A DNA stretch of 64,000 nucleotides, from contig JAURJQ010000003.1 of assembly GCA_030832185.1 (NCBI GenBank), positions 1-64,000 of the forward strand, given 5' to 3'. The notes under the pieces were generated by a model, which saw nothing but the letters and a program-made list of their open reading frames with translations, ran no database searches and was not told where the DNA came from. The DNA comes from Chitinophagales bacterium. GTDB taxonomy: Bacteria > Bacteroidota > Bacteroidia > Chitinophagales > JADJOU01. Below are positions 34,645 through 43,043 of this stretch, piece after piece. Made by a program: the position numbers and the translations under genes. Position 1 is the first letter of the stretch; each line of letters begins with the position of its first letter.

Positions 34645-35001
34645 ATGAACTCTTATATTCCTATAATTTTAGCATCCATAGTATCCATTGGTTTTGTTCT
34701 TCTTACACTAGTAGGTACCCACTTTCTAGGCCCTAAGAGAAATTCAAAAGCAAAGAATGAATCATTTGAGTGTGGTATAGATAGTCAAGGGGATGCGCGC
34801 TTTCCTATTTCAGTTAAATATTTTCTTGTAGCTATATTATTCGTGCTTTTTGATGTGGAAGTGGTGTTTTTTTACCCTTATGCAGTCAATTTTTTGGATA
34901 TGGGCTGGCAAGGATTCTATGCGGTTCTAATATTCGTAGCCTTTTTCCTTTGCGGATTTTACTACGTGCTGAAGAAAGGAGTTTTAGATTGGAATAAGTA
35001 G
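34645..35001 (+). CDS. nuoA: NADH-quinone oxidoreductase subunit A
   Basis: A 118-residue inner membrane subunit with three helices. The conserved cytoplasmic loop KNESFECGIDSQGDARFPISVKYFLVA (key pieces FECG and RFPISVKYFL) and the second-helix acidic motif LFDVEVVFFYPYA define NuoA, which lies near the quinone-binding junction of complex I. It opens the operon. Its stop is 6 bases before the left inverted repeat of the IVS-like cassette that separates it from nuoB. Confidence 0.96.
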   Translation: MNSYIPIILASIVSIGFVLLTLVGTHFLGPKRNSKAKNESFECGIDSQGDARFPISVKYFLVAILFVLFDVEVVFFYPYAVNFLDMGWQGFYAVLIFVAFFLCGFYYVLKKGVLDWNK

Positions 35002-35006
35002 TTTAG

Positions 35007-35417
35007 GTATTAGGTACAAGGTATTAAGGATTAAAGATGCATCGGTTTGAAGATTTGAAAGTATGGCAAAATGCAATTCAATTAGTTAAGGAGGTTTATT
35101 TAATTTTACCGAATATGCCTAAAGAAGAAAAGTATGCGATTAGTGAACAAATAAGACGAAGTGCAGTTTCCATTCCTTCAAATATTGCAGAAGGTGCTGG
35201 AAGAAATAATAATGGGGAGTTTTATCATTTTGTGGGAATTGCGAATGCTTCTGCTAATGAGTTAATGACACAATAAATATTAATAAAGGAACTGGGTCTA
35301 ATAAATGGGTTCGATCCAAGCATGAAAATTGAAAATATAAAGTTAATTCAGAATATGATATACAAATTACAGTTAACATTAAAGAAATCATAATACATCA
35401 TACTTTGTACCTAATAC
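35007..35417 (+). mobile_element. IVS/S23-type cassette with terminal inverted repeats inserted between nuoA and nuoB
   Basis: An 18-base left end at 35007-35024 (GTATTAGGTACAAGGTAT) pairs with the right end at 35400-35417, 17 of 18 positions. The 411-base interval contains one S23/four-helix-bundle gene and nothing else. This is the plan of the intervening sequences found in 23S rRNA genes of many bacteria: an inverted-repeat stem enclosing a small bundle-protein gene. Here the cassette sits in an mRNA, between two complex I genes that are normally adjacent. Its RNA would fold into a long stem across the nuoA-nuoB junction. Confidence 0.75.
35037..35393 (+). pseudogene. S23 / four helix bundle protein (23S rRNA intervening-sequence type), interrupted by one stop
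   Basis: The first 79 codons encode a textbook S23 protein: FEDLKVWQNAIQLVKEVY, SEQIRRSAVSIPSNIAEGAG and GIANASANELMTQ. A TAA at 35274-35276 then stops translation. The same frame continues beyond with ILIKELGLINGFDPSMKIEN and MIYKLQLTLKKS to a second stop at 35391-35393. That second half is exactly the missing C-terminal helix region of the family, so the full gene would encode 118 residues, the normal size. A single substitution (for example TTA to TAA) explains it. The product is likely non-functional unless the stop is read through or is a sequencing error. Confidence 0.88.
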
Positions 35418-35426
35418 AATTATAAA

Positions 35427-35975
35427 ATGAACCAACTAGATAAAATAAAAATAGAGCAAATCGAATCTCATCAAGGAGAAGGGTTTATGCTAACTAAGTT
35501 TAGTGAAGCTATCGGATTGGCTCGCGCTAATTCTTTATGGCCATTGCCTTTTGCTACCTCATGTTGTGGTATCGAATTTATGAGTACTATGGGTCCTAAT
35601 TATGACTTGGCTCGTTTTGGATCCGAACGATTAAGTTTCTCTCCTCGTCAGGCAGACATGCTCATGGTAATGGGGACTATAGCTAAAAAAATGGGACCAA
35701 TACTTCGCAAAGTATATGAGCAAATGGCTGAACCAAGGTGGGTAATCGCTGTAGGAGCATGCGCTAGTAGTGGAGGAATTTTCGACACCTATTCTGTGCT
35801 TCAAGGTATCGATCGAGTAATACCCGTAGACGTCTACGTGCCGGGCTGTCCACCGAGACCAGAACAGATTATTGAAGGTGTGATTAAAATACAAGAGTTT
35901 GCAAGGTCTGAATCTGTGCGAAGAAGAGAGATGCCAGAATATCAAAAATTACTTGAATCCTATAATATAGATTAA
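35427..35975 (+). CDS. nuoB: NADH-quinone oxidoreductase subunit B
   Basis: NuoB carries iron-sulfur cluster N2, the last electron carrier before quinone. Its ligands are visible: tandem cysteines in ATSCCGIEFM, cysteine in AVGACASSGG and cysteine in VPGCPPRPEQI. The 182-residue length is normal. The ATG is 10 bases after the right inverted repeat of the IVS-like cassette, so the insertion left the gene and its start intact. nuoC follows 4 bases downstream. Confidence 0.97.
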   Translation: MNQLDKIKIEQIESHQGEGFMLTKFSEAIGLARANSLWPLPFATSCCGIEFMSTMGPNYDLARFGSERLSFSPRQADMLMVMGTIAKKMGPILRKVYEQMAEPRWVIAVGACASSGGIFDTYSVLQGIDRVIPVDVYVPGCPPRPEQIIEGVIKIQEFARSESVRRREMPEYQKLLESYNID

Positions 35976-35979
35976 TTCC

Positions 35980-36483
35980 ATGCCAAATCACGAAGAAGTT
36001 TTAAAAGAGCTTAATGCTCAATTTGGAGATAAAATTCAATGTTACAAGGTGGATAATGATACACTTATCATAGATCTAGAATCCGGAGATCATGCTTATA
36101 ATGTTTTGAATTATTTACAGAATGACTCAATATTGAAGCTAAATTTTTTGACTACACTCTGTGGGCTTCATTTCCCAGATCATTCAGGTGCTGAGCTAGG
36201 AGTTATGTATCAAGTTAAAAACTTAGTCACGGGTTATAGTTTGCGACTAAAATCATATTTCCCAATAGCCCATCCAAAAATAAAATCAGTGACGAGTCTA
36301 TTCCCTTCTGCAAATTGGATGGAAAGGCAAGAATATGATTTCTTCGGTATCGAATTTGAAGGTCATCCAGATTTAAGGAGAATATTGAATGTAGACGATA
36401 TGGATTATTTCCCTATGAGAAAGGAGTATAGGCTGGAAGATGCTACGAGAGATGATAAAGAGGATAAATATTTTGGTAGATAG
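35980..36483 (+). CDS. nuoC: NADH-quinone oxidoreductase subunit C
   Basis: A 167-residue peripheral-arm subunit (30-kDa family). The family signature is ERQEYDFFGIEFEGHPDLRR (slightly split: ERQEYDFFGIEF and GHPDLRRIL), followed by DDMDYFPMRKEYRLED. It docks on NuoD and NuoB and is separate here, unlike the NuoCD fusion of enterobacteria. It starts 4 bases after nuoB. Confidence 0.96.
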   Translation: MPNHEEVLKELNAQFGDKIQCYKVDNDTLIIDLESGDHAYNVLNYLQNDSILKLNFLTTLCGLHFPDHSGAELGVMYQVKNLVTGYSLRLKSYFPIAHPKIKSVTSLFPSANWMERQEYDFFGIEFEGHPDLRRILNVDDMDYFPMRKEYRLEDATRDDKEDKYFGR

Positions 36484-36506
36484 AAATTAGATTAGAAGAA
36501 TTGATT

Positions 36507-37709
36507 ATGAATAAATCACAAGTAGAAATTTCCGACAATTTTGATGGCGAAATAGCCACACTGAATCTAGGTCCAACGCATCCAGCTACGCATGGTATAT
36601 TTCAGAATGTACTCAAGGTAGACGGTGAGCGAATACTAAGTTCCGAACCTACAATCGGTTATATACACAGAGCATTCGAAAAAATTGCTGAGCATAGAGC
36701 CTATTATCAGATAACCACTTTGACGGATAGATTGAACTACTGCTCATCTCCTATTAATAATATAGGTTACCTCATGGCAGTAGAAAAATTGGCTAAAATA
36801 AAAGTGCCTAAGAAGGTAGATTACATGCGCATAATTATGATGGAGATGGCGCGTATAGCAGATCATATCATCTGTGATAGTGTGATAGGCGTAGATACAG
36901 GAGCCCTAACTGGTTTTACCTATATATGGCAATGGAGAGAGAAAATTTATGACATGTATGAGGAGGTAGCAGGCGCGCGCTTGACTACTAACATGGGTCG
37001 AATTGGAGGTTTTGAGCGAGACTTTTCTCCTCGCTTTCATGTATTGTTTAAAGAATTTATTCGTGACTTCCCTGCAGCTTTTGAAGAGTTTAATTCTCTC
37101 TTAGAGCGAAATAGAATTTTTATGGATCGCTGTATTGGTGCAGGACCTATTTCAGCAGAGCAAGCCTTGGCCTATGGATTCACAGGACCTAATTTGCGCG
37201 CTACAGGTGTAGATTATGATATTCGTATAGCTCAGCCTTATTCTAGTTATGAAGATTTTGATTTTACTGTGCCGGTTGGTGTCAACGGAGATACCTATGA
37301 TAGATTTACCGTGCGCCAGGAAGAGATTCGTCAGAGTTTTAAATTGATGAAAGATGCATACGAGAATCTGCCAGAAGGTAAAACGCATGCAGATGTACCT
37401 GACTTTTTCTTGCCTCCAAAGCAGGATGTTTATTCAAAAATGGAGCAACTGATTTATCAATTTAAAATCATTATGGGTGAAGTACCAATGCCAAAAGGCG
37501 AGGTATACTTTGCTGTAGAAGGTGGAAATGGAGAACTAGGTTTCTATATTCAAAGTGATGGGGGGCGCAGTCCATATAGATTGCATTTCAGAAGGCCATG
37601 CTTTATATATTATCAGGCATATCCAGAGATGATCAAAGGCTCGGTATTAAGTGATGCCATTTTGACTATGAGCAGTATGAATGTAATAGCTGGAGAATTA
37701 GATGCCTAA
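36507..37709 (+). CDS. nuoD: NADH-quinone oxidoreductase subunit D
   Basis: A 400-residue 49-kDa-type subunit that forms the quinone cavity with NuoB. The GPTHPATHGIF motif (beta hairpin with the quinone-binding histidine), YIHRAFEKIAEHR and the C-terminal segment RSPYRLHFRRPCFI are all present. ATG 36507 is chosen over a TTG 6 bases before it. The gene ends 8 bases before an unknown small membrane protein gene, not directly before nuoE. Confidence 0.96.
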   Translation: MNKSQVEISDNFDGEIATLNLGPTHPATHGIFQNVLKVDGERILSSEPTIGYIHRAFEKIAEHRAYYQITTLTDRLNYCSSPINNIGYLMAVEKLAKIKVPKKVDYMRIIMMEMARIADHIICDSVIGVDTGALTGFTYIWQWREKIYDMYEEVAGARLTTNMGRIGGFERDFSPRFHVLFKEFIRDFPAAFEEFNSLLERNRIFMDRCIGAGPISAEQALAYGFTGPNLRATGVDYDIRIAQPYSSYEDFDFTVPVGVNGDTYDRFTVRQEEIRQSFKLMKDAYENLPEGKTHADVPDFFLPPKQDVYSKMEQLIYQFKIIMGEVPMPKGEVYFAVEGGNGELGFYIQSDGGRSPYRLHFRRPCFIYYQAYPEMIKGSVLSDAILTMSSMNVIAGELDA

Positions 37710-37717
37710 ATAAAACA

Positions 37718-38050
37718 ATGTCAGAATTAATTAGCATATTATTTTTTCTTATTGGATTAGTCCTTTCATGGCTTATGCTTCCTTTAATAGTTAAAGAAAG
37801 ACTCAGTTATTCTAATTTTTTAGTAGCTATATTGTTTTTACTCCTCTGGAATAGCGAGTATATGGCGGCATCTATATTTACTTTCGCAGTCTTGTTTTAT
37901 ATAAAAGAATCAGCGGCTGAAAATCTCCTAAATCTTAAAACAATCCTATCAAACCTCTTATATATTATGATCTTTACCTTTGTCTTTAGAAAAATTAAAG
38001 ATATTAGTATGCAATATATAATTGAACTCAACTTACAGAATATCAAATAG
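37718..38050 (+). CDS. Small four-helix membrane protein of unknown function inside the nuo operon
   Basis: A 110-residue, strongly hydrophobic protein with four likely helices (about 5-26, 33-48, 50-66 and 80-97) and a short polar tail. I recognise no family; it is not NuoJ, NuoK or NuoH by sequence motifs. It is packed between nuoD (8 bases) and nuoE (8 bases), in the same direction, so it must be cotranscribed and may associate with the complex or its assembly. A chance insertion of an unrelated gene is the alternative. Confidence 0.7.
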   Translation: MSELISILFFLIGLVLSWLMLPLIVKERLSYSNFLVAILFLLLWNSEYMAASIFTFAVLFYIKESAAENLLNLKTILSNLLYIMIFTFVFRKIKDISMQYIIELNLQNIK

Positions 38051-38058
38051 AAATACGT

Positions 38059-38574
38059 ATGGTAAAAGTAACCGAATCACCAGAAAAACCAAAATTTAAG
38101 TCAGAAACCATGCAAGAGGTGCAGCGCATTACAGCGCAGTATCCAGAGGGCAAACAAAAGAGTGCTATTTTGAGAGTATTGCATTTAGCGCAAGCGGAAT
38201 TTGGGGGTTGGCTCAGTGTCAATACAATGAATTATGTAGCAGAAATATTGAATCTAAGACCAATAGAAGTCTATGAGGTAGCTAGTTTCTATTCTATGTA
38301 TAACTTAAAACCTGTAGGAAAATATATGCTAGAATTTTGTCATACTGCTACCTGCGCTACCATGGGTGTAGAAAGTTTGATAGATTATACATGTAAAAAA
38401 TTAGGAATCAAGACCGGAGAAACGACTGCTGATGGATTATTCACCATTAAAGAGGTAGAATGTCTCGGAGCCTGCGGCTACGCGCCTATGTTGCAGTTGG
38501 GTAAGTCCTACAGAGAGCATTTGACACCCGAGAAAATAGATGCATTAATAGATGAATTAAAAGCAAAAGGATAA
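38059..38574 (+). CDS. nuoE: NADH-quinone oxidoreductase subunit E
   Basis: A 171-residue thioredoxin-like subunit holding the 2Fe-2S cluster N1a. The four cysteine ligands are in CHTATCATMG and VECLGACGYAPM. The N-terminal helical domain (YPEGKQKSAILRVLHLAQ) docks on NuoF. It lies 4 bases before nuoF, the usual E-F pair that forms the NADH-oxidising module. Confidence 0.96.
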   Translation: MVKVTESPEKPKFKSETMQEVQRITAQYPEGKQKSAILRVLHLAQAEFGGWLSVNTMNYVAEILNLRPIEVYEVASFYSMYNLKPVGKYMLEFCHTATCATMGVESLIDYTCKKLGIKTGETTADGLFTIKEVECLGACGYAPMLQLGKSYREHLTPEKIDALIDELKAKG

Positions 38575-38578
38575 GAAT

Positions 38579-39937
38579 ATGTCACGTAAACTACTACTTA
38601 AAAATGCACACATCGAAGGCATAGAGACCTACGAAGTGTATAGAAAAAATGGAGGCTATGCTTCTACAGAGAAGGCATTGAAAATGACTCCTGAGAAAAT
38701 CGTGGAAGAGGTTCAGAAATCTGGTCTTCGTGGCCGCGGTGGCGCAGGCTTCCCTACAGGCATGAAATGGTCATTTCTAGCCAAGCCAGATGGTATTCCT
38801 AGGTATTTAGTCGTCAATGCAGATGAGTCAGAACCTGGTACGTTTAAAGATAGATTCCTAATGGAGAAAATCCCCCATCTGCTGATAGAAGGAATGATCA
38901 ATTCTTGCTTTGCACTAGGAGCCAATGTTGGTCATATATTTATCAGAGGTGAATATATGTGGATAGTAGATATATTGGAAAAGGCTATAGCCGAAGCAAA
39001 GTCCAATGGATGGTTAGGAAAAAATATATTGAAGTCTGGTTACGATTGTGAAATCTATGTGACTCCAGGTGCGGGAGCCTATATCTGTGGAGAAGAAACA
39101 GCATTATTAGAAGCATTGGAAGGAAAGCGTGGGAATCCTAGAAATAAACCGCCTTTCCCTGCCGTCAAAGGACTATATCAGTGCCCAACGGTAGTGAATA
39201 ATGTGGAGACAATAGCAGCCGTAGTTCCAATTATAGAGTTAGGTGGAGAGGAGTATGCTAAAATTGGTATCGGTAAATCAACAGGAACTAAATTAATTTC
39301 GGCATCAGGAAATATCAATAAACCAGGTATCTATGAAATAGAGCTAGGTATGAAGATGGAAGAGTTTATATACTCCGATGAATGGCTAGGTGGAATACCT
39401 AAGGGAAAAAGAATGAAAGCTTGCATTCCTGGAGGGAGTTCTATGCCTATTCTTCCTAATTATTTGGTGACTAAGACTGCCAATGGAGAGGATAGATTGT
39501 TTAGCTACGAAGGCCTGAATGATGGAGGCTTTGAATCGGGGACTATGCTAGGATCTGGCGGCTTTATGCTTTATGATGAAGATCAATGTATCGTACGAAA
39601 TACATGGAATTTCTCCCGCTTCTATCACCATGAGAGTTGTGGACAGTGCAGCCCATGCCGTGAAGGTACTGGTTGGTTAGAAAAAGTGCTTCATAAAATA
39701 GAAAACGGACATGGAACCATGTCAGACATAGACCTGTTATGGGATATTCAAAAATCTATCGATGGAAATACAATTTGTCCACTCGGTGAAGCTGCTGCAT
39801 GGCCTGTAGCGGCTGCGCTTCGACATTTCCGAGACGAATTTGAATGGCATGTCAAAAATCCACAACTTTGTATGTCGCAGAATTTTGGAATGCACACGTA
39901 TGCGGATGCGAGACCAATAAAGGTGGCGCAGGCTTAA
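38579..39937 (+). CDS. nuoF: NADH-quinone oxidoreductase subunit F
   Basis: A 452-residue subunit that binds NADH and FMN and holds cluster N3. Key motifs are GLRGRGGAGFPTGMKW (NADH), the FMN loop GAGAYICGEETALLEALEG, and the 4Fe-4S ligands ESCGQCSPCREGTGW with a fourth cysteine in TICPLGEA. In most Bacteroidota operons nuoG follows directly; here an unrelated secreted-protein gene does, so the G-N part of the complex must lie elsewhere. Confidence 0.97.
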   Translation: MSRKLLLKNAHIEGIETYEVYRKNGGYASTEKALKMTPEKIVEEVQKSGLRGRGGAGFPTGMKWSFLAKPDGIPRYLVVNADESEPGTFKDRFLMEKIPHLLIEGMINSCFALGANVGHIFIRGEYMWIVDILEKAIAEAKSNGWLGKNILKSGYDCEIYVTPGAGAYICGEETALLEALEGKRGNPRNKPPFPAVKGLYQCPTVVNNVETIAAVVPIIELGGEEYAKIGIGKSTGTKLISASGNINKPGIYEIELGMKMEEFIYSDEWLGGIPKGKRMKACIPGGSSMPILPNYLVTKTANGEDRLFSYEGLNDGGFESGTMLGSGGFMLYDEDQCIVRNTWNFSRFYHHESCGQCSPCREGTGWLEKVLHKIENGHGTMSDIDLLWDIQKSIDGNTICPLGEAAAWPVAAALRHFRDEFEWHVKNPQLCMSQNFGMHTYADARPIKVAQA

Positions 39938-39965
39938 AGGTATTTTAAATTATTAAAAATATATT

Positions 39966-41567
39966 ATGACTTCAATAAAATATTGCTGGAGACTATTTTG
40001 TTTTTTTCCTTTGGTTCTCTTTGCTCAATCCGATATAGATAGCTTGACTGAAGATAATTTGGCAAGGATGAAATGGTCATCCGAATTAAATGAAACATCC
40101 TGCTACTATCCGCACAATTCGTTTAGCTGTATTTTAAGAAATGATTCGTCTATACTAACAATGAGACAAGAAGATGAATATCATTCTGTTGAGATTACAG
40201 TTCTTGATTCAAATCTAACCAGAAAATGCAGTTATAATCTTAATAAGAAAAACAAGGAATTTTTTAAATCACGAAGGGTATTGGGCTTTGCATATCAAAA
40301 TCAAATTCCTTATTTAATTTCTATCAATTTAGGACCAACCAATGAATTACAAGCTATTCCTGTATCAGACAATTGTTCTGTAGATGCGAATAGTACTATT
40401 GAAATTAGTAGTGGTCAATTTGATAAATCAAGTGAACCTTATCTAGACTTTTTTAAAGACGTTTCAAAGTTAAAGTATACGGCATTTAAGCAGTGTACCT
40501 CGCAAAATGGAGAGTATAATCTTTATTTAGCACATGAATTTAAGAAAGGATATCATAATTTTAATAATCATAGATTTTATTTATTAGTCCTAAATAAAAA
40601 CCTTGAATTAGTCCATTTTTCCAAACAAGAATATCGTAATTCAGAGTGGGAGTTTTTGATTGAATCTTTTTTAGTTTCAAATGAAGGGGTTGCTTTCATT
40701 AGCTTTAACTGTAAAGAAGGGGCTGCTATGTTTGGTAAAAAAATAAAATCAACGAGAAAGTTATATATAGGAGATCATGACAAATCATCTCAGTTTGAGT
40801 TAAAACATAAAAATAAATATATTCAAAGCGCTTCTATAGTTAATGTGTTTGAAAATGAGGTAAGATTAATTTATGTTTTAGCAAATGAACCCAGGTATGG
40901 AGAAAAAATGACTAGCCTTGAATTTTATTCACTTAATAGGTCTGGAGAGGCTGATTTTATTAATGAAATCAATGCTTCGGAATTTGAAATTGAGGATAAT
41001 TTAGACAATAGAAAATGTGATTTTCAAAAATTTAAACCACATAGCTTGCATAGATTAAGCGATGGGTCATATTATTTTCTATTGGAGGAGTACGATCAAA
41101 TAGAAAGTTTTAGTGAAATGAATGGTTCAAAAATGTACTTTTTAGGGTATGTTAAGTTCTATGGAGATATATTTATTTGTAAGCTAGACAATAAATTAAA
41201 TTTAGAGAGTAAGATTTATTTTGATAAGGCGAATGATTTTGGTTCTCCGGCAAGCTCCAATTATGGAGGAACTCTGGCATTTTTAACAGGAAATAAATTA
41301 GGATTATTATATAATATACTTAATGAAAAGAGAACTTCGGGATATTTAGCTCTATTTGAAAGAAATAGATATTCTCTTTATTTTTCCGTATCTGATGGAA
41401 AATATATAGAGCCGAAGCTTCTGTATGAACCAGCTATCAAAGCTTGTAATTTCAAGCCTTTTGCTTTTTCCAAACCGGTTCAAAATAAGATTTTATTTTT
41501 TGGAAATAATATAGTTGTGAATGGCGATTTCACTGATAAAACTAAATATGGTCTTTTTAGTTTTTAA
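39966..41567 (+). CDS. Secreted protein of unknown function
   Basis: A 533-residue protein with a signal peptide (1-21, ending LFAQ) and no membrane helix after it. The body alternates short strands with polar loops (LYLAHEFKKGYHNF, FYFLLEEYDQIESF), which suggests a beta-propeller or beta-sandwich, perhaps a WD/Kelch-like surface protein, but no repeat or known family is clear. No T9SS sorting domain is present at the C-terminus. The gene is AT-rich and sits 28 bases after nuoF; it is followed by the strong terminator at 41654-41685. Its role and relation to complex I are unknown. Confidence 0.7.
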   Translation: MTSIKYCWRLFCFFPLVLFAQSDIDSLTEDNLARMKWSSELNETSCYYPHNSFSCILRNDSSILTMRQEDEYHSVEITVLDSNLTRKCSYNLNKKNKEFFKSRRVLGFAYQNQIPYLISINLGPTNELQAIPVSDNCSVDANSTIEISSGQFDKSSEPYLDFFKDVSKLKYTAFKQCTSQNGEYNLYLAHEFKKGYHNFNNHRFYLLVLNKNLELVHFSKQEYRNSEWEFLIESFLVSNEGVAFISFNCKEGAAMFGKKIKSTRKLYIGDHDKSSQFELKHKNKYIQSASIVNVFENEVRLIYVLANEPRYGEKMTSLEFYSLNRSGEADFINEINASEFEIEDNLDNRKCDFQKFKPHSLHRLSDGSYYFLLEEYDQIESFSEMNGSKMYFLGYVKFYGDIFICKLDNKLNLESKIYFDKANDFGSPASSNYGGTLAFLTGNKLGLLYNILNEKRTSGYLALFERNRYSLYFSVSDGKYIEPKLLYEPAIKACNFKPFAFSKPVQNKILFFGNNIVVNGDFTDKTKYGLFSF

Positions 41568-41580
41568 TTTTAATAGAGAG

Positions 41581-41630
41581 CGTTCGCTAAGGGATTCCCT
41601 ACCTGACTGCATCTTGTAGACAGGGACCCT
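41581..41630. repeat. Short palindromic intergenic sequence
   Basis: AGGGATTCCCT (an exact palindrome around one T) is followed by CCTGACTGCATCTTGTAGACAGG, whose ends CCTG and CAGG can pair. The text resembles scattered intergenic repeats in related genomes, as far as I recall; only one copy is in the window. Confidence 0.4.
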
Positions 41631-41653
41631 AAAAAAACCTTCATCACATATAA

Positions 41654-41685
41654 AAAAAGCCTCTCAATCTCTTAAGGGGCTTTTT
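41654..41685. terminator. Strong bidirectional intrinsic terminator
   Basis: AAAAAGCCTC (41654-41663) pairs with GGGGCTTTTT (41676-41685), ten pairs including one G-T, loop of 12. The A-run and T-run flanks let it work for both the nuo operon on the plus strand and the tRNA on the minus strand. Confidence 0.85.
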
Positions 41686-41693
41686 ATAATATG

Positions 41694-41767
41694 TGATCGC
41701 GAAGGGATTCGAACCCCTAACCTCCTCATTCGTAGTGAGGTGCTCTATCCAGTTAAGCTACGCAACC
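41694..41767 (-). tRNA. tRNA-Arg (anticodon ACG)
   Basis: The minus strand folds into a complete 74-nt cloverleaf. The acceptor stem GGTTGCG/CGCGATC has two G-T pairs and discriminator A. The anticodon stem is CCTCA/TGAGG with loop CTACGAA, so the anticodon is ACG (read as ICG) for arginine CGN codons. The T loop is TTCGAAT. CCA is not encoded. The terminator at 41654-41685 lies just downstream. Confidence 0.95.
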
Positions 41768-41840
41768 ATTCCAAGTTTATGAAATTGGAAAACAAAGATA
41801 ATAAATTATCTTTAACGTGTTAATTTCTATCAGGTGAAAA

Positions 41841-42776
41841 CTATAAAGATAGTGTAGCTAATACACTATTCATACTTCTTACCGCATCGGCAGATTTAGC
41901 AAATAATCCTTTCTCTTCTTCATTTAGATCTAGCTCTATGATTCGCTCCCAACCATTTTTTCCTATCACTACTGGTACTCCTAGACATATATCATTTTGG
42001 CCATATTCTCCATCCAATTTCACACAACAAGGATAGACTCTCTTCTCATCTCTCACGATAGATTCTACCAGTGCGGCACCAGCTGCACCTGGCGCATACC
42101 AGGCAGATGTACCTAGCATAGCAGTCAATGTAGCTCCGCCAACCATAGTATCTGCTGCAACTTTAGCCGCTGTCTCAGTTGTAAGTACATTGGATAAAGG
42201 AACGCCTTGGTAAGTAGCTAATCTAGTTAATGGTATCATCGTAGTATCACCATGACCACCGATAACTGTTGCTTGAAGGTCATGCTGCGAGCAGCCTATT
42301 GCTTGTTGCAAATAGGTCTTGAATCTACTACTATCTAGAATGCCACCCATACCTATGATTCTATGTTTTGGTAAGCCGGAGCTAGTCAAAGCAAGATAAG
42401 TCATGGTATCCATAGGATTGGAAATGACAACTATGATGCACTCAGGAGAATATTTTAATAAATTTTCCGTGACAGTTTTCACTATACCAGCGTTGATACC
42501 AATGAGCTCTTCACGTGTCATACCTGGTTTTCTAGGAATACCTGATGTAATAACCGCTACATGACTGCCACTTGTTTTACTGTAATCATTCGTGCTACCT
42601 GTTACCTTGGTGTCAAATCCTAATAAAGATGCAGTTTGTAACATATCTAAGGCCTTACCCTCAGCGAATCCTTCTTTGATATCGAGTAGCACCAATTCCT
42701 CGCACAGTTCTTTTCTCATGATATTGTCAGCACATGTGGCCCCTACGGCACCAGCTCCTACTACTGTAATTTTCAT
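41841..42776 (-). CDS. mdh: Malate dehydrogenase
   Basis: A 311-residue LDH-like malate dehydrogenase that interconverts malate and oxaloacetate with NAD in the citric acid cycle. The N-terminal NAD loop VGAGAVGATCADN, the substrate loop RKPGMTREELIGINAGIV with its arginines, and the catalytic histidine in GGHGDTTMIPL are present. The MTREE arginine loop identifies malate, not lactate, specificity. It is transcribed away from efp with a 267-base shared upstream region. Confidence 0.96.
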   Translation of the reverse strand: MKITVVGAGAVGATCADNIMRKELCEELVLLDIKEGFAEGKALDMLQTASLLGFDTKVTGSTNDYSKTSGSHVAVITSGIPRKPGMTREELIGINAGIVKTVTENLLKYSPECIIVVISNPMDTMTYLALTSSGLPKHRIIGMGGILDSSRFKTYLQQAIGCSQHDLQATVIGGHGDTTMIPLTRLATYQGVPLSNVLTTETAAKVAADTMVGGATLTAMLGTSAWYAPGAAGAALVESIVRDEKRVYPCCVKLDGEYGQNDICLGVPVVIGKNGWERIIELDLNEEEKGLFAKSADAVRSMNSVLATLSL

Positions 42777-43011
42777 TTAATTTATTTTTAGAGGGTTAAT
42801 TATTTTTAAGAATGCAAATCTCTATACTTTTAGACGGATATTTCAAATTTATTTTACCATTGCACCTATAAAAAAACGTAAAATGTTATCGATATCACAA
42901 GACAGTTTGTAGTAGTTTAGGTCTAGATAGTGAAATAGGTCTCATTTATCTGAATATCAATTATAAAGCTGTAAAATATCGTTTTAAAATATAGGTTTAG
43001 TCTAAAATCCT

Positions 43012-43020
43012 TAGGTTTGC
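43012..43020 (+). promoter_or_regulatory. -7 box before efp
   Basis: TAGGTTTGC matches TAnnTTTG and lies 24 bases before the ATG at 43044. It shows that the TTG at 43017, inside the box, is not the start. Confidence 0.55.
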
Positions 43021-43043
43021 ATCAAAATAAACTCAAAATTAAA

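Noticed and set aside
42777-43011. Possible riboswitch in the mdh-efp gap
   Set aside because: The gap is AT-rich with no strong helix; only the efp -7 box can be supported.
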